NCBI RefSeq assembly: GCF_009689005.1 | Contig: NZ_AP021879.1 | Location: 4,952,652-5,016,651, forward strand | Length of the DNA stretch: 64,000 nucleotides | Origin: Desulfosarcina ovata subsp. ovata | GTDB taxonomy: Bacteria > Desulfobacterota > Desulfobacteria > Desulfobacterales > Desulfosarcinaceae | Reading direction: 5' to 3' | Shown: positions 42,952 to 51,763 of the stretch, in pieces | How the letters are laid out: every line of letters begins with the position of its first letter | How positions within the stretch are numbered: position 1 is the first letter of the stretch | Position numbers and translations under genes: made by a program | The notes under the pieces: model-generated | What the model saw: the letters and a program-made list of their open reading frames with translations, nothing else | The model's database searches: none | Told to the model about the DNA's origin: nothing

Positions 42952-45003
42952 ATGACCATTGCGATTATTCTCATGGGGGGATTGGGGCTCATCGTGGGGA
43001 TCGGCCTTGCGGCGGCCTCCAAAATTTTTTACGTTTATGTGGATCCCAAGATCGAGGCCATTGAGGGGGTTCTGCCCGGAGCCAACTGCGGCGGCTGCGG
43101 TATGCCCGGCTGCAGTGCCAATGCCGAGGCCATTGTGGCCGGCAAGGCAGCGCCCAATTCCTGTGTGGCGGCCGGCGAGGAGGTGGCCGAGGCCATCGCC
43201 GTTATCCTGGGCGTCAGTGTGGAGGCCAAGGAGCCGGATATCGCCCTGCCGGGCTGCACTTACGGGGTTGCTGATGCCGCGGTCAAATACACCTACGACG
43301 GATTGAACGACTGCCGGGCGGCGGCCCTGCTTTCCGGCGGCATGAAGGTATGCAACATCGGTTGCCTGGGGTTGGGGACCTGTGCGGCCGCCTGTCCCTT
43401 CGGGGCCATCACCATGGGGCCCAAAGGGCTGCCGGTCGTGGACGAAGTCAAGTGCACCGGTTGCGGAACCTGTGAGCGGGTCTGCCCCAAGCACATTATT
43501 ACCCTTTCATCGGTGACCCGTCGAATCCTCAAGGAGTACACCACCGAGGACTGTACGACGCCCTGCCAACGGGCCTGTCCGGCGGGGATCAACATCAGCC
43601 GTTATATCGAGCAGATTGCCGGAGACGACTACCACGGTGCGGTTCAGACGATCAAGGAACGCAACCCGTTTCCCACTGTCATTGGACGGATCTGCCCACG
43701 TCCTTGTGAAAACGACTGCCGGCGCAAGTATGTGGACGAACCGGTGGCGATCAATTTTCTCAAACGGTTTGCCGCCGACTACGAGCGCACCCAGAATGAG
43801 CGTATTCAGCCGTTCAAGGCGCCCGATACCGGCCGCCGCGTTGCCGTGATCGGCGGCGGGGTCCAGGGGCTTTCGGCGGCCTTTTTCGCTGCCCGGCTGG
43901 GGCATGGCGCCACGGTGTTCGAAGCCACTGACCGGCTGGGGGGCCTGCTGAATACGGCGATCGCCAAATACCGCTTGCCCGAAGAGATCCTCAAGTGGGA
44001 TATTGACGGTATTGTGGAGATGGGGGTGGAAACCCGCACCGGCCAGATGTTGGGCAGCGACGTGAGTGTGTCCGGACTGCTGGATGAAGGCTTTCAGGCG
44101 GTTTTCCTGGCCACTGGCGGATGGGACAGCCGCCTGGCCCGCGGTGCCGAGAAGCGTGTCGAGACTCCGCTTCCCGGTGGGTACCTGTTGTTGGATCTGT
44201 TGCGTTCGGGCAACGCCGGCCACGGGTCGGTCGCTTGCGGAGGCGCGACGGTGGTCATTGGCGGCGAAGGCCTGGCGGGTGAGAGCCTGGCCAAAGCCCG
44301 TTCGCTGGGGGCCGAAAAAGTGACCTTCATTTTCCGCGACCTGCCCGATGCTGCAGCTGCCGCGGCGTTGACCGAGGCCGGTGCCGAGGTGCTGACGGGC
44401 GGTGTCATCCGCCTGTCTGGTGACGGCGATCGGTTGGCGGCGGTTGAGGTGCTGGATCCCGCCAGCGGTGCCGTTACCCAGGTGCCGGCGCAAACGCTCG
44501 TTTTTTCCGCAGGGCGTTTTCCCGAACTGATTTTTACCCGGCCGGCGACGGAGGAAGAGGACGACGACACACCGTCCACGGCATGGATGGCCGTTCCCCC
44601 GTATAAGCAGCCGGCAGTTGCCGACCAGGCGGGATTGTTTGCCAAAGGGGAGGAACTGACCGACTTCAGTGGTGCCATCAAGGCCATCGGGGCCGGTCGG
44701 CGCGCGGCGGCGGCCATGCACAAACTGATGTATGCGATTCCGCTCGATCTGCCCCAGAACATTATCAAGCCCGGCGTGGTCGTACAGAACGTGGATCATG
44801 TGGAGGCGGTACCCCCCAGACCACGGCAGATCATGCCCCTGGCCGACCGCCGGGATTTGGAACAGCTGATGGAACTGGAAAAGGGATTTGACACCCAAAC
44901 CGCCAAAAAGGAGGCCGCGCGTTGTCTCAACTGTGGGTTGATCTGTTACCAACATACCGACGATTCGGTGCCGGAACAGATCCGGGAGAGTGTTAATGCC
45001 TGA
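42952..45003 (+). CDS. rnfB: RnfB-type ferredoxin fused to GltD-like flavoprotein
   Basis: 683 residues. A membrane anchor (IAIILMGGLGLIVGIGLAAA) is followed by the RnfB Fe-S domain (GANCGGCGMPGCSANAEAI) and two 4Fe-4S motifs (CLGLGTCAAACP, CTGCGTCERVCP). From about residue 195 comes a glutamate-synthase-small-subunit-like part: CQRACPAGINISRYI, GRICPRPCENDC, the FAD-binding VAVIGGGVQGLSAAFFAARL (about 300-319) and a C-terminal CLNCGLICYQ. It likely links membrane electron transfer to NAD(P)H or a soluble flavin step. No rnfACDGE genes are present in the window, but rseC follows. AAGAGGAG precedes the ATG. Confidence 0.85.
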   Translation: MTIAIILMGGLGLIVGIGLAAASKIFYVYVDPKIEAIEGVLPGANCGGCGMPGCSANAEAIVAGKAAPNSCVAAGEEVAEAIAVILGVSVEAKEPDIALPGCTYGVADAAVKYTYDGLNDCRAAALLSGGMKVCNIGCLGLGTCAAACPFGAITMGPKGLPVVDEVKCTGCGTCERVCPKHIITLSSVTRRILKEYTTEDCTTPCQRACPAGINISRYIEQIAGDDYHGAVQTIKERNPFPTVIGRICPRPCENDCRRKYVDEPVAINFLKRFAADYERTQNERIQPFKAPDTGRRVAVIGGGVQGLSAAFFAARLGHGATVFEATDRLGGLLNTAIAKYRLPEEILKWDIDGIVEMGVETRTGQMLGSDVSVSGLLDEGFQAVFLATGGWDSRLARGAEKRVETPLPGGYLLLDLLRSGNAGHGSVACGGATVVIGGEGLAGESLAKARSLGAEKVTFIFRDLPDAAAAAALTEAGAEVLTGGVIRLSGDGDRLAAVEVLDPASGAVTQVPAQTLVFSAGRFPELIFTRPATEEEDDDTPSTAWMAVPPYKQPAVADQAGLFAKGEELTDFSGAIKAIGAGRRAAAAMHKLMYAIPLDLPQNIIKPGVVVQNVDHVEAVPPRPRQIMPLADRRDLEQLMELEKGFDTQTAKKEAARCLNCGLICYQHTDDSVPEQIRESVNA

Positions 45004-45041
45004 CCGTCCAAATGGACGATAATGCAAACGGAAAAACAATA

Positions 45042-45533
45042 ATGGCCATTGAAGAAGGTATTGTATTCAAAGCCGGCGCCCCGGGCGCCGGCACGGCATG
45101 GGTAAAAACCACCCGTTCCAGTGCTTGCGAGTCCTGCTCCTCACGGGATTCCTGCCAGATGGAGGAGGGCGTCGGCCAGGAAATGGAGGTGGAGGCGCTC
45201 AATACGGCCAATGCCCGGGTGGGGGATCGTGTCGCCATCAACATCAAGACGGCGTCGCTGTTGAAAGCCACTTTTCTGCTTTACGTTTTTCCGATCCTGG
45301 CCTTGATCGGCGGTGCCCTGATCGGACAGACGCTGGCCGAATGGCGGGGGATGGATCCCTCTGCCATGGCGGCATTGATCGGTTTTCTTTTTTTCGGGCT
45401 GGCATTTTTCGTTATCCGGTTTGCCGATCGGCGTCTTTCCGGCAATGCCAGTTACCAACCCGAGATCATCAAGATCAGACGCGCCGACCTGGCTTCGGCC
45501 GAGCCGTTGAACCCGTCACAAGCCGAATCGTGA
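45042..45533 (+). CDS. rseC: RseC/MucC family (SoxR-reducing system) protein
   Basis: 163 residues. It begins MAIEEGIVFKAG, then a cysteine cluster SSACESCSSRDSCQ (about residues 27-40), typical of RseC. Two membrane helices follow: LLKATFLLYVFPILALIGGAL and AALIGFLFFGLAFFVIRF. RseC proteins associate with Rnf/Rsx complexes. It is directly downstream of the RnfB fusion, consistent with a shared redox role. The ATG at 45042 is preferred since conserved sequence begins there; ATG at 45012 would add ten residues. Confidence 0.82.
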   Translation: MAIEEGIVFKAGAPGAGTAWVKTTRSSACESCSSRDSCQMEEGVGQEMEVEALNTANARVGDRVAINIKTASLLKATFLLYVFPILALIGGALIGQTLAEWRGMDPSAMAALIGFLFFGLAFFVIRFADRRLSGNASYQPEIIKIRRADLASAEPLNPSQAES

Positions 45534-45536
45534 TGC

Positions 45537-46013
45537 ATGGAGCAGACCGTATTCATAACCGGCAGCAATACCGCGACGTTTCGCTGCCCCCAGTGCGGCA
45601 AGGCCAAAACAGCGGATGTCAGCCGTTATGTGGCTACCAACAAAAAGGTTACGGTCAATTGTACTTGCGCCTGTGGCCATCGATTTCGCTGCCGGCTGGA
45701 AAAACGCAGACAGTATCGCAAATCAGTTAACCTTCCGGGACGATTTGTTTGCAAGGAAGAGGGGCGCCTCCCGGATACCGGCCTGATGAGTGTCGTGGAT
45801 ATCTCCACCACCGGATTGAAACTAAAAATGGGTGTTCCGCGCACCCTCCCCATCGGTATGCAACTGCGGGTGGAATTTCAATTGGACGATAACAAGCGAA
45901 CCCCCATGGAAAAACGTGTCATTGTCCGCAATGTCAGCGGCCCGTATGTCGGTGTGGCGTTCCATTCCGACGACCTGGACGATCCCGCCCTGGGATTCTA
46001 TCTGATGCCTTAG
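45537..46013 (+). CDS. PilZ-domain protein with N-terminal zinc-ribbon-like region
   Basis: 158 residues. The N-terminal part has two Cys pairs (FRCPQC about residues 17-22, and CTCACGHRFRC about 42-52), possibly a zinc ribbon. The C-terminal PilZ domain starts with the c-di-GMP RxxxR-type motif in KRRQYRKSVNL and includes VDISTTGLKLKM. It is a likely c-di-GMP responder. It is co-transcribed with the RnfB and RseC genes (4-base gap) and with the Gate-DUF3108 fusion downstream. Confidence 0.8.
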   Translation: MEQTVFITGSNTATFRCPQCGKAKTADVSRYVATNKKVTVNCTCACGHRFRCRLEKRRQYRKSVNLPGRFVCKEEGRLPDTGLMSVVDISTTGLKLKMGVPRTLPIGMQLRVEFQLDDNKRTPMEKRVIVRNVSGPYVGVAFHSDDLDDPALGFYLMP

Positions 46014-46016
46014 CGT

Positions 46017-47741
46017 GTGAAAACAAACCCAACCACTTTCCGCGTCAACCTGCGCCGGGGGACCGTCAAGGGCTGGCGCGGTTTTGTCTGGATGCTCAAG
46101 ATTATCCTGCCGGTTTCCTTGGTGACCTTCCTGCTGGACGTTTCCGGCCTGATTCACCGGATGGACGGCCTGTTCGAGCCACTGATGGGCGTTTTGCGTC
46201 TGCCGGCGATGGCCGCCCTGCCGATGATCATCGGCCTGCTGACCGGCATTTACGGCGCCATCGCCGCCATGGCGGTCCTGCCGTTTACCTCGTCCCAGAT
46301 GACCTTGCTGGCGGTTTTCCTGCTGATTGCGCACAATCTGATTCAGGAAGGCGTGGTGCAGCATCGCTCCGGCTGCTCGGCCTGGACGGCAACCGCTGTT
46401 CGGCTGCTGGCGGCGGTGCTCACCGTAGTCGTCACGGGTTGGTTCCTCGATCCGGATCCTGTCCGACAGGGGACAGCCCTTCGCCCAACCGCCGCAGCCG
46501 CCGGCTTCTGGCCGGCCCTGGAGGGGTGGGCGGTCGGCATGGCATGGATCAGCTTGAAAATTTTATTTATCATCACCGCCCTGATGGTCCTGATGGAACT
46601 GCTCAACGCATATAGGCTGATCGACAGGCTGCTGCGGATGATCCAACCGTGCATGGGGCTTTTGGGCCTGGATCGCGACTTGGGCATGCTGTGGCTGACG
46701 GCCACGGTGTTCGGTATCGCCTATGGCGGCGCGGTGATCGTCGAGGAGGTGGACCGGCGACAGATCGATCCGGAAAAACTCAAGGCCCTGCACTTTTCCA
46801 TTGGGGTCAATCATGCCGTGGTGGAGGATCCGGCCCTGTTTCTGCCCCTGGGCGTCCACCCGTTCTGGTTATGGATTCCGCGTCTGATTGTGGCCATCGC
46901 ATTTGTCCACGCCTACCGGATGTGGCGATGGCTGCGGAGGACCGGCGCACGCCGACGGGGCGTCGGCGTAGCCCTGGCCGTCATGGTGCTGTTTGCCGCC
47001 AGCCTCGGCCGGGCCAGCGAGATCCCGGACCGAAGCCACGCATTCTCGCCCGGCGAACGGCTGACCTTCGTGCTCAAGTGGACGGTCATCCCGGCCGGAG
47101 AGGCGGTGCTCGAAGTCTTGCCGCAGGAACAGATGGCCGGGCAGGATGTCTACCATTTTGTTCTTACGGCCCGGTCGAACGCGTTTGTGGACGCGTTTTA
47201 CACGGTTCGTGACCGCATTGACGCCTGGGCCGATACGAAGATGCAGCGATCGCTGCTGTACCGCAAGAAACAGCACGAAGGCAGTACCCGGCGGGATATC
47301 ACCGTTTCCTTCGACTGGGAGGCGATGCATGCCCAGTACGTCAACCATGGGGATGCACGCGACCCCATTCCCATTACCGCCGGCACGTTCGATCCGCTGG
47401 CCATTTTTTACTGGTCCCGGGCGGTCGATCTGTCGGTGGGCAGCCCTATTCAGCGGCCGGTAACGGATGGCAAAAAACATGTCGTCGGGTTTGCCCATGT
47501 GGTGGACCGGGCGCGCATCACCGTACCGGCGGGTACCTTCGACACCTTTCTCATCGAACCCGACCTGACCCATGTGGGCGGGGTTTTTGAGAAGAGCCGC
47601 GATGCCAAAATCCAATTGTGGGTAACGTCAGACCACCGACGGCTGCCGGTTAAATTGAAAAGCAAGGTGGTTGTGGGCAGTTTTTCCGGTGAACTGGTCA
47701 GTATGACCGGTGCTGCCGCCCCCGCAACCGCTGCCCAATGA
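46017..47741 (+). CDS. Gate-domain membrane protein fused to DUF3108
   Basis: 574 residues. Residues 1-320 have about eight membrane helices with two nucleoside-recognition/Gate-like units (WMLKIILPVSLVTFLLDVSG, GMLWLTATVFGIAYGGAVIV), as in FeoB- and Spo-type Gate proteins. After a helix near 325-340 (VALAVMVLFAASLG), the remainder (about 350-570) is a DUF3108 domain: FSPGERLTFVLKWTVIPAGE, YTVRDRIDAWADT, and VPAGTFDTFLIEPDL. DUF3108 proteins are predicted periplasmic and act near the envelope. Fusion to a Gate transporter is unusual. The GTG start lies within a few bases of the preceding stop. Function is unknown. Confidence 0.7.
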   Translation: MKTNPTTFRVNLRRGTVKGWRGFVWMLKIILPVSLVTFLLDVSGLIHRMDGLFEPLMGVLRLPAMAALPMIIGLLTGIYGAIAAMAVLPFTSSQMTLLAVFLLIAHNLIQEGVVQHRSGCSAWTATAVRLLAAVLTVVVTGWFLDPDPVRQGTALRPTAAAAGFWPALEGWAVGMAWISLKILFIITALMVLMELLNAYRLIDRLLRMIQPCMGLLGLDRDLGMLWLTATVFGIAYGGAVIVEEVDRRQIDPEKLKALHFSIGVNHAVVEDPALFLPLGVHPFWLWIPRLIVAIAFVHAYRMWRWLRRTGARRRGVGVALAVMVLFAASLGRASEIPDRSHAFSPGERLTFVLKWTVIPAGEAVLEVLPQEQMAGQDVYHFVLTARSNAFVDAFYTVRDRIDAWADTKMQRSLLYRKKQHEGSTRRDITVSFDWEAMHAQYVNHGDARDPIPITAGTFDPLAIFYWSRAVDLSVGSPIQRPVTDGKKHVVGFAHVVDRARITVPAGTFDTFLIEPDLTHVGGVFEKSRDAKIQLWVTSDHRRLPVKLKSKVVVGSFSGELVSMTGAAAPATAAQ

Positions 47742-47759
47742 CACGGGAGGGGGAATGCC

Positions 47760-48407
47760 ATGGACGATCTGGCCTATGAACAGTGGCTTTGGGAGAAGAC
47801 GGCCCAGCGCTGTATAAGCAACCTCAATAAAAATGATTTCGATGCCCACTATTTCCTGGATGTGGAGACGGCGGCCAACCGGATTCTTGAGATGGTGAAA
47901 CCGTATGCCTCCTTTGGTTTCGGAGGGTCCAGCACCACGCGTCGCCTGGGCGTCCTGGAAGCCTTGCGCGACGAAGGAAAAACCATTCATGATCACTGGC
48001 AGGCCGGGCTGACCAAGGCGGAGGATCTGGAGATCCGATTGGCACAGGGCCGTTGCGACTGTTTTTTCTGCAGTGCCAATGCCATTTCGGCAACCGGTGA
48101 AATCGTTAATGTGGATGGTATCGGTAACCGAACCAACGCCATGACCTTCGGAACCCGCAAGGTGATCATCGTGGCCGGAATGAACAAGGTTACCGTGGAC
48201 CTGGAAAGTGCCTTGAAACGGATTCGCCAGGTGGCGGCACCGATGCGTGCCCGGAGCCTGAATATGAAAACGCCCTGTGCCGAAAGCGGCGTCTGTTCGG
48301 ACTGCCGTTCCCCCCAGCGGATCTGCCGCGTGACCACCATCTTGCACCGCAAACCATCGCTGACCGACATCAGTGTTTTTCTGATCGGCCAATCCCTGGG
48401 GTTCTAA
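47760..48407 (+). CDS. LUD-domain (LutC/YkgG-like) protein
   Basis: 215 residues. The LUD domain is recognised by FGFGGSSTTRRLGVLEALR, CDCFFCSANAISATGEIVNV and GTRKVIIVAGMNKVTVDLE. A C-terminal cysteine group (CAESGVCSDCRSPQRIC, about residues 178-194) may bind a metal. LUD proteins include LutC of lactate utilisation, but there is no lutA or lutB here, so the substrate is unspecified. It lies 18 bases after the Gate-DUF3108 gene and 32 bases before the isomerase gene. Confidence 0.82.
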   Translation: MDDLAYEQWLWEKTAQRCISNLNKNDFDAHYFLDVETAANRILEMVKPYASFGFGGSSTTRRLGVLEALRDEGKTIHDHWQAGLTKAEDLEIRLAQGRCDCFFCSANAISATGEIVNVDGIGNRTNAMTFGTRKVIIVAGMNKVTVDLESALKRIRQVAAPMRARSLNMKTPCAESGVCSDCRSPQRICRVTTILHRKPSLTDISVFLIGQSLGF

Positions 48408-48439
48408 CTTTTTGATACCACTCAAATAAGGAGAAAACG

Positions 48440-49426
48440 ATGTCCATTCACCAATACCCCCTGCCTTTCCGGCTCGCCCTTGCCCTGCTGGTGGGTATCC
48501 TGCTGTTTCCGGCAGTCTGCACGACCGCGCAGGCCGCGGAACAGGAGGTCGCCCGGGTCAATGATACGATCCTGTCGCGCCAGGATCTGGACCGCGAGAT
48601 GAAACTGATCACCATGAACCTGAAACGTCAGGGGCGCAGCCTGGACGAGGCCCAGTTGAAACAGTACGAGGAGAAGGTGCGCGATACCCTGATCAACCGC
48701 ACCCTTCTGGAGCAAGCGGCCAAGGGCATGAAGATCACCACTCCGGACGACCAGGTGGCCAAAGCCCTGGAAGACTTTAAGGGCCGGTTTCCGGATGAGG
48801 CGGGTTATCGGCAAGCGCTCGGTGAAATGGGGGTGGACGAGGGGCAGTTCAGAGCGCAGATAAAAACCGGACTGACCATCAAGACGCTCATCGATCAAAC
48901 GGTGATCCAGGACATTTCTCTGGCCGACGAAACGGTGCGCGGGTTTTATGACGCGCATCCGGACCTGTTCCGTCGGCCGGAACAGGTCAAGGCGTCCCAT
49001 ATCCTTGTGCAGGTGCCCACCACCGCGGACGAGGCCAAAAAGGCCGAGGCCCTGGCCTCCATCCAGGGGCTCAAACAGCGCATCAACGATGGCGAACCCT
49101 TTGCTGACTTGGCTCGGGAATACTCCGATTGTCCCAGCAAGGCCAGGGGCGGGGACCTTGGGTTTTTCAGCCGTGAGCAGATGGTCCAGCCGTTTTCAGA
49201 AGCCGCCTTTGCCCTTCAGCCGGGGCAGGTCAGTGATGTGGTGACCACCCGGTTCGGCTACCACCTGATCCGGGTTACCGAACGCAAACCGGAAACGACC
49301 GTCGCCTTCGATGAGGCAAGGGAGACCATATCGGAAAGATTACGTCAGGAACAAAAAGAAGAGAAGATTGATAACTACATCGAAAAACTCAGGAAAGCTG
49401 CGGATATTAAACGATTTCCATTATAG
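48440..49426 (+). CDS. Exported parvulin-type peptidyl-prolyl isomerase (SurA/PpiC-like)
   Basis: 328 residues. The signal peptide RLALALLVGILLFPAVCTTAQAA ends near residue 33 (seen in two pieces around LLVGILLF). A SurA-N-like helical chaperone region follows (about 35-180). The parvulin domain (about 190-285) has ASHILVQ, FADLAREYSDCPSKARGGDL, GFFSREQMVQPFSEAAFALQ and TRFGYHLIRV. It probably assists folding of periplasmic or outer-membrane proteins. A GGAGAAAACG ribosome site precedes the ATG. It is the last gene of the long operon starting at 42288. Confidence 0.88.
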   Translation: MSIHQYPLPFRLALALLVGILLFPAVCTTAQAAEQEVARVNDTILSRQDLDREMKLITMNLKRQGRSLDEAQLKQYEEKVRDTLINRTLLEQAAKGMKITTPDDQVAKALEDFKGRFPDEAGYRQALGEMGVDEGQFRAQIKTGLTIKTLIDQTVIQDISLADETVRGFYDAHPDLFRRPEQVKASHILVQVPTTADEAKKAEALASIQGLKQRINDGEPFADLAREYSDCPSKARGGDLGFFSREQMVQPFSEAAFALQPGQVSDVVTTRFGYHLIRVTERKPETTVAFDEARETISERLRQEQKEEKIDNYIEKLRKAADIKRFPL

Positions 49427-49434
49427 GATTTCCC

Positions 49435-49462
49435 TTGACAGAGAGTATCCGATTCGCTAAAT
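49435..49462 (+). promoter_or_regulatory. Sigma-70 promoter for the cold-shock gene
   Basis: A consensus TTGACA at 49435-49440 and CTAAAT at 49457-49462 with a 16-base gap, giving an mRNA leader of about 130 bases, long as is typical of cold-shock genes. Confidence 0.55.
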
Positions 49463-49602
49463 CCATCACTGGATGATATCTTGGCCAGTGCCTTCCTAGT
49501 TCTGACATCTCCTGAGCGGTAAACTTCCACGTGCCGGACTATCGTCCGCTAAGGCAAAGGATCAATTTTTGGAGGAACTACCGAGAAGAGGAGGTCAGTG
49601 TT

Positions 49603-49806
49603 TTGGCGAACGGGACAGTAAAATGGTTCAATGACAAGAAGGGGTATGGCTTTATTAATGAAGAACAAGGGCGGGATATTTTTGTCCACTTCTCTGCCAT
49701 CGATATGCCGGGATTCAAGACCCTGGCCGAAGGCGACATGGTCATTTTTGAAGTGGAGGAGAGCGATCGCGGACCTGAAGCCAAAAATGTAAAAAAGACT
49801 ACCTGA
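49603..49806 (+). CDS. csp: Cold-shock protein (CspA family)
   Basis: 67 residues, a single cold-shock OB-fold. The RNP1-like GYGFINEE and RNP2-like IFVHFSAI motifs bind single-stranded nucleic acid as an RNA chaperone. The start is the TTG at 49603, behind AGGAGG; the reading frame opens earlier, but the peptide N-terminal to it is not family-like. A consensus promoter and long leader precede the gene, and a strong terminator follows it. Confidence 0.9.
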   Translation: MANGTVKWFNDKKGYGFINEEQGRDIFVHFSAIDMPGFKTLAEGDMVIFEVEESDRGPEAKNVKKTT

Positions 49807-49824
49807 TAAACGCTTCTGATTCAA

Positions 49825-49867
49825 AACCGGGGCATGCGGCGTGCACGTCGCATGCCCCGGTTTTTTT
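49825..49867 (+). terminator. Rho-independent terminator after csp
   Basis: A perfect 12-base stem (CCGGGGCATGCG and CGCATGCCCCGG) around a ten-base loop, followed by seven T. It is the clearest terminator in the window. Confidence 0.9.
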
Positions 49868-49978
49868 CTCTTTCAATTAGAACCTGGTTGGGTGAACGGG
49901 TAATCCGTCTCAATATGATCCTGCCGAAGTTGCTCCGGCCTTCAAAAGGCATTGAATTGACTGGATGGCCGTCAACGA

Positions 49979-50395
49979 TCACTCTCCGACGATCTTGACC
50001 AGCACCCGTTTTTTCCTGCGCCCGTCGAACTCGCCGTAAAAAATCCGTTCCCAGGTGCCGAAATCCAGCCGTCCGCCGGTGATGGCCACCACCACCTCCC
50101 GGCCCATGATCTGGCGTTTCATGTGGGCGTCGGCATTGTCCTCGCCGACATTGTGACGGTACTGGGATACCGGTTCGTGGGGCGCCAGTTTCTCCAGCCA
50201 GACATCGTAGTCGTGGTGCAGGCCGATTTCATCGTCATTGATGAAAACACTGGCGGTGATGTGCATGGCGTTGACCAGCACAAGGCCCTCCTTGACCCCA
50301 CTCTCATTGATGCACTGCTGCACCTCAGTAGTGATGTTGATGAATGCCCGGCGGGTGGGGACCTCGAACCATAGTTCTTTGCGATAATTCTTCAT
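49979..50395 (-). CDS. yjbQ: YjbQ/UPF0047 family protein
   Basis: 138 residues of the UPF0047 family (secondary thiamine-phosphate synthase activity has been reported for members). Motifs are HITASVFINDDE, HRHNVGEDNADAHMKRQIMG (here preceded by YRHNVGED) and GTWERIFYGEFDGRRKK. The histidines and acidic residues are those of the family's presumed metal site. It is monocistronic, leftward, and converges with the csp gene. The start at 50395 is followed immediately by the conserved N-terminus. Confidence 0.9.
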   Translation of the reverse strand: MKNYRKELWFEVPTRRAFINITTEVQQCINESGVKEGLVLVNAMHITASVFINDDEIGLHHDYDVWLEKLAPHEPVSQYRHNVGEDNADAHMKRQIMGREVVVAITGGRLDFGTWERIFYGEFDGRRKKRVLVKIVGE

Positions 50396-50609
50396 GTTTG
50401 GCTTCCTTTGGGGCTGGTTACTGAACTGGTCTCAAACGCGTTTTTTTAATTACCATGGCGGAAAAGAATGGGGATAACGCCGAATAGAATGACGGTTAGC
50501 TTAAAATATAAATAATGTCAATTGGTTAAAATGTAGTGAGACAATTTTCGATGAAAGGACGGCAAACTGACAAATTTGGCGAGATAAATTGATTAAAGCG
50601 GATAGCGGC

Positions 50610-51632
50610 CTAATAGGTATAAAATAGTTTCTGGATCTGCCGGCGGGTGCGGTTTTTTAACAGGGCCAGCATCAACAGGATCCTGGCCTTGGGCGGGTTG
50701 AGTTCGTCGGCGGCGATGAAGCCCAGGTGGTCGTCGTCGATCTCCACGTTACGGCCCACCGTGCCGGTGGCCACGCGCGAACCGCGCACGATCACTACGC
50801 CTTTTTTTGCGGCCTGGGCTGCCCGCTCGATGGTGGCGGCATTCATGTTGCCGTTGCCGTCGCCAGCCACCACGATTCCTTTGGCGCCCCGTTCCACGGA
50901 GCAGTCGATCAGGTCGGCCGGCATGTCGGCGCAGGCATAGAGGATATCTACCCGGGGCAGGTCGGTGACGCCATCGATGGAGAACTCGCTTTGATGGGTG
51001 TGGCGGCGGAAGGGGTGGCGGAAGTACTCGTTCCGGCCGTAGTTGACTGTTCCGATCAGGCCGTTGATGGGCGAGATGAAGGTCTCCACGGCGGTGGTAT
51101 TGCTTTTGGTCAGCGAATGGGCGCTGTGGATGCGATCGTTCATTACCGCCAGGGTGCCGCGTCCGGCCGCCTCGGGATCGGCGGCCACGGCCACGGCGTT
51201 GTAAAGGTTCAGGGGGCCGTCGGCACTGATGGCGGTAAAGGGGCGCATGGCCCCGGTCAGGACCACGGGCGCTTTGCTGTGGACGGTCAGATTGAGAAAA
51301 TAGGCTGTCTCCTCCATGGTGTCGGTGCCGTGTGTGACCACCACGCCGTTGATCTCGTCAGACGCCAGCAGTGTGTTGATGCGGCCAGCCAGCCGGCGCA
51401 TGATGGCAAAGGTCATATCCTGGGAACCCACGCTGGCCACCTGCTCGCCGCGAACCCGGGCCAGGCTGCGCATGCCGGGCAGTGCCTCGATCATCGCATC
51501 CACGCCCACTTGCCCCGGAGCGTAGCTGGACTGGGCCGCCGAGGCGGCCGATCCGGCGATGGTTCCGCCGGTGGCGAGAATCATCACCCGGGGGCGGTGA
51601 TCCGGCAGGCGTTTTTCTTTTCTGGTCGGCAT
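50610..51632 (-). CDS. ansB: L-asparaginase family protein (type II-like, no leader seen)
   Basis: 340 residues. The two catalytic threonine motifs are present: VMILATGGTIAG (about residues 16-27) and GVVVTHGTDTMEETAYFLN (about 95-113). It hydrolyses asparagine (and perhaps glutamine) to the acid and ammonia. Type II enzymes are usually periplasmic, but the N-terminus PTRKEKRLPDHRPR is charged with no signal peptide, so a cytoplasmic location is inferred. The ATG at 51632 has GGGAAGGG upstream; a TTG at 51668 is an alternative. It lies 130 bases downstream of the ABC-importer operon in the same direction and may be read with it. Confidence 0.88.
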   Translation of the reverse strand: MPTRKEKRLPDHRPRVMILATGGTIAGSAASAAQSSYAPGQVGVDAMIEALPGMRSLARVRGEQVASVGSQDMTFAIMRRLAGRINTLLASDEINGVVVTHGTDTMEETAYFLNLTVHSKAPVVLTGAMRPFTAISADGPLNLYNAVAVAADPEAAGRGTLAVMNDRIHSAHSLTKSNTTAVETFISPINGLIGTVNYGRNEYFRHPFRRHTHQSEFSIDGVTDLPRVDILYACADMPADLIDCSVERGAKGIVVAGDGNGNMNAATIERAAQAAKKGVVIVRGSRVATGTVGRNVEIDDDHLGFIAADELNPPKARILLMLALLKNRTRRQIQKLFYTY

Positions 51633-51763
51633 GCAGCCCTTCCCGTCCAATCCTGGTAAACCTGTCAACCATCCATTCAGGCCAGTATAGGGCAGCCAGG
51701 AAAAACCTCAAGAAAAAACGGTTGCGCCCGGAGGGTGCCTATGGGAGGTGCCGATTCAGATCC

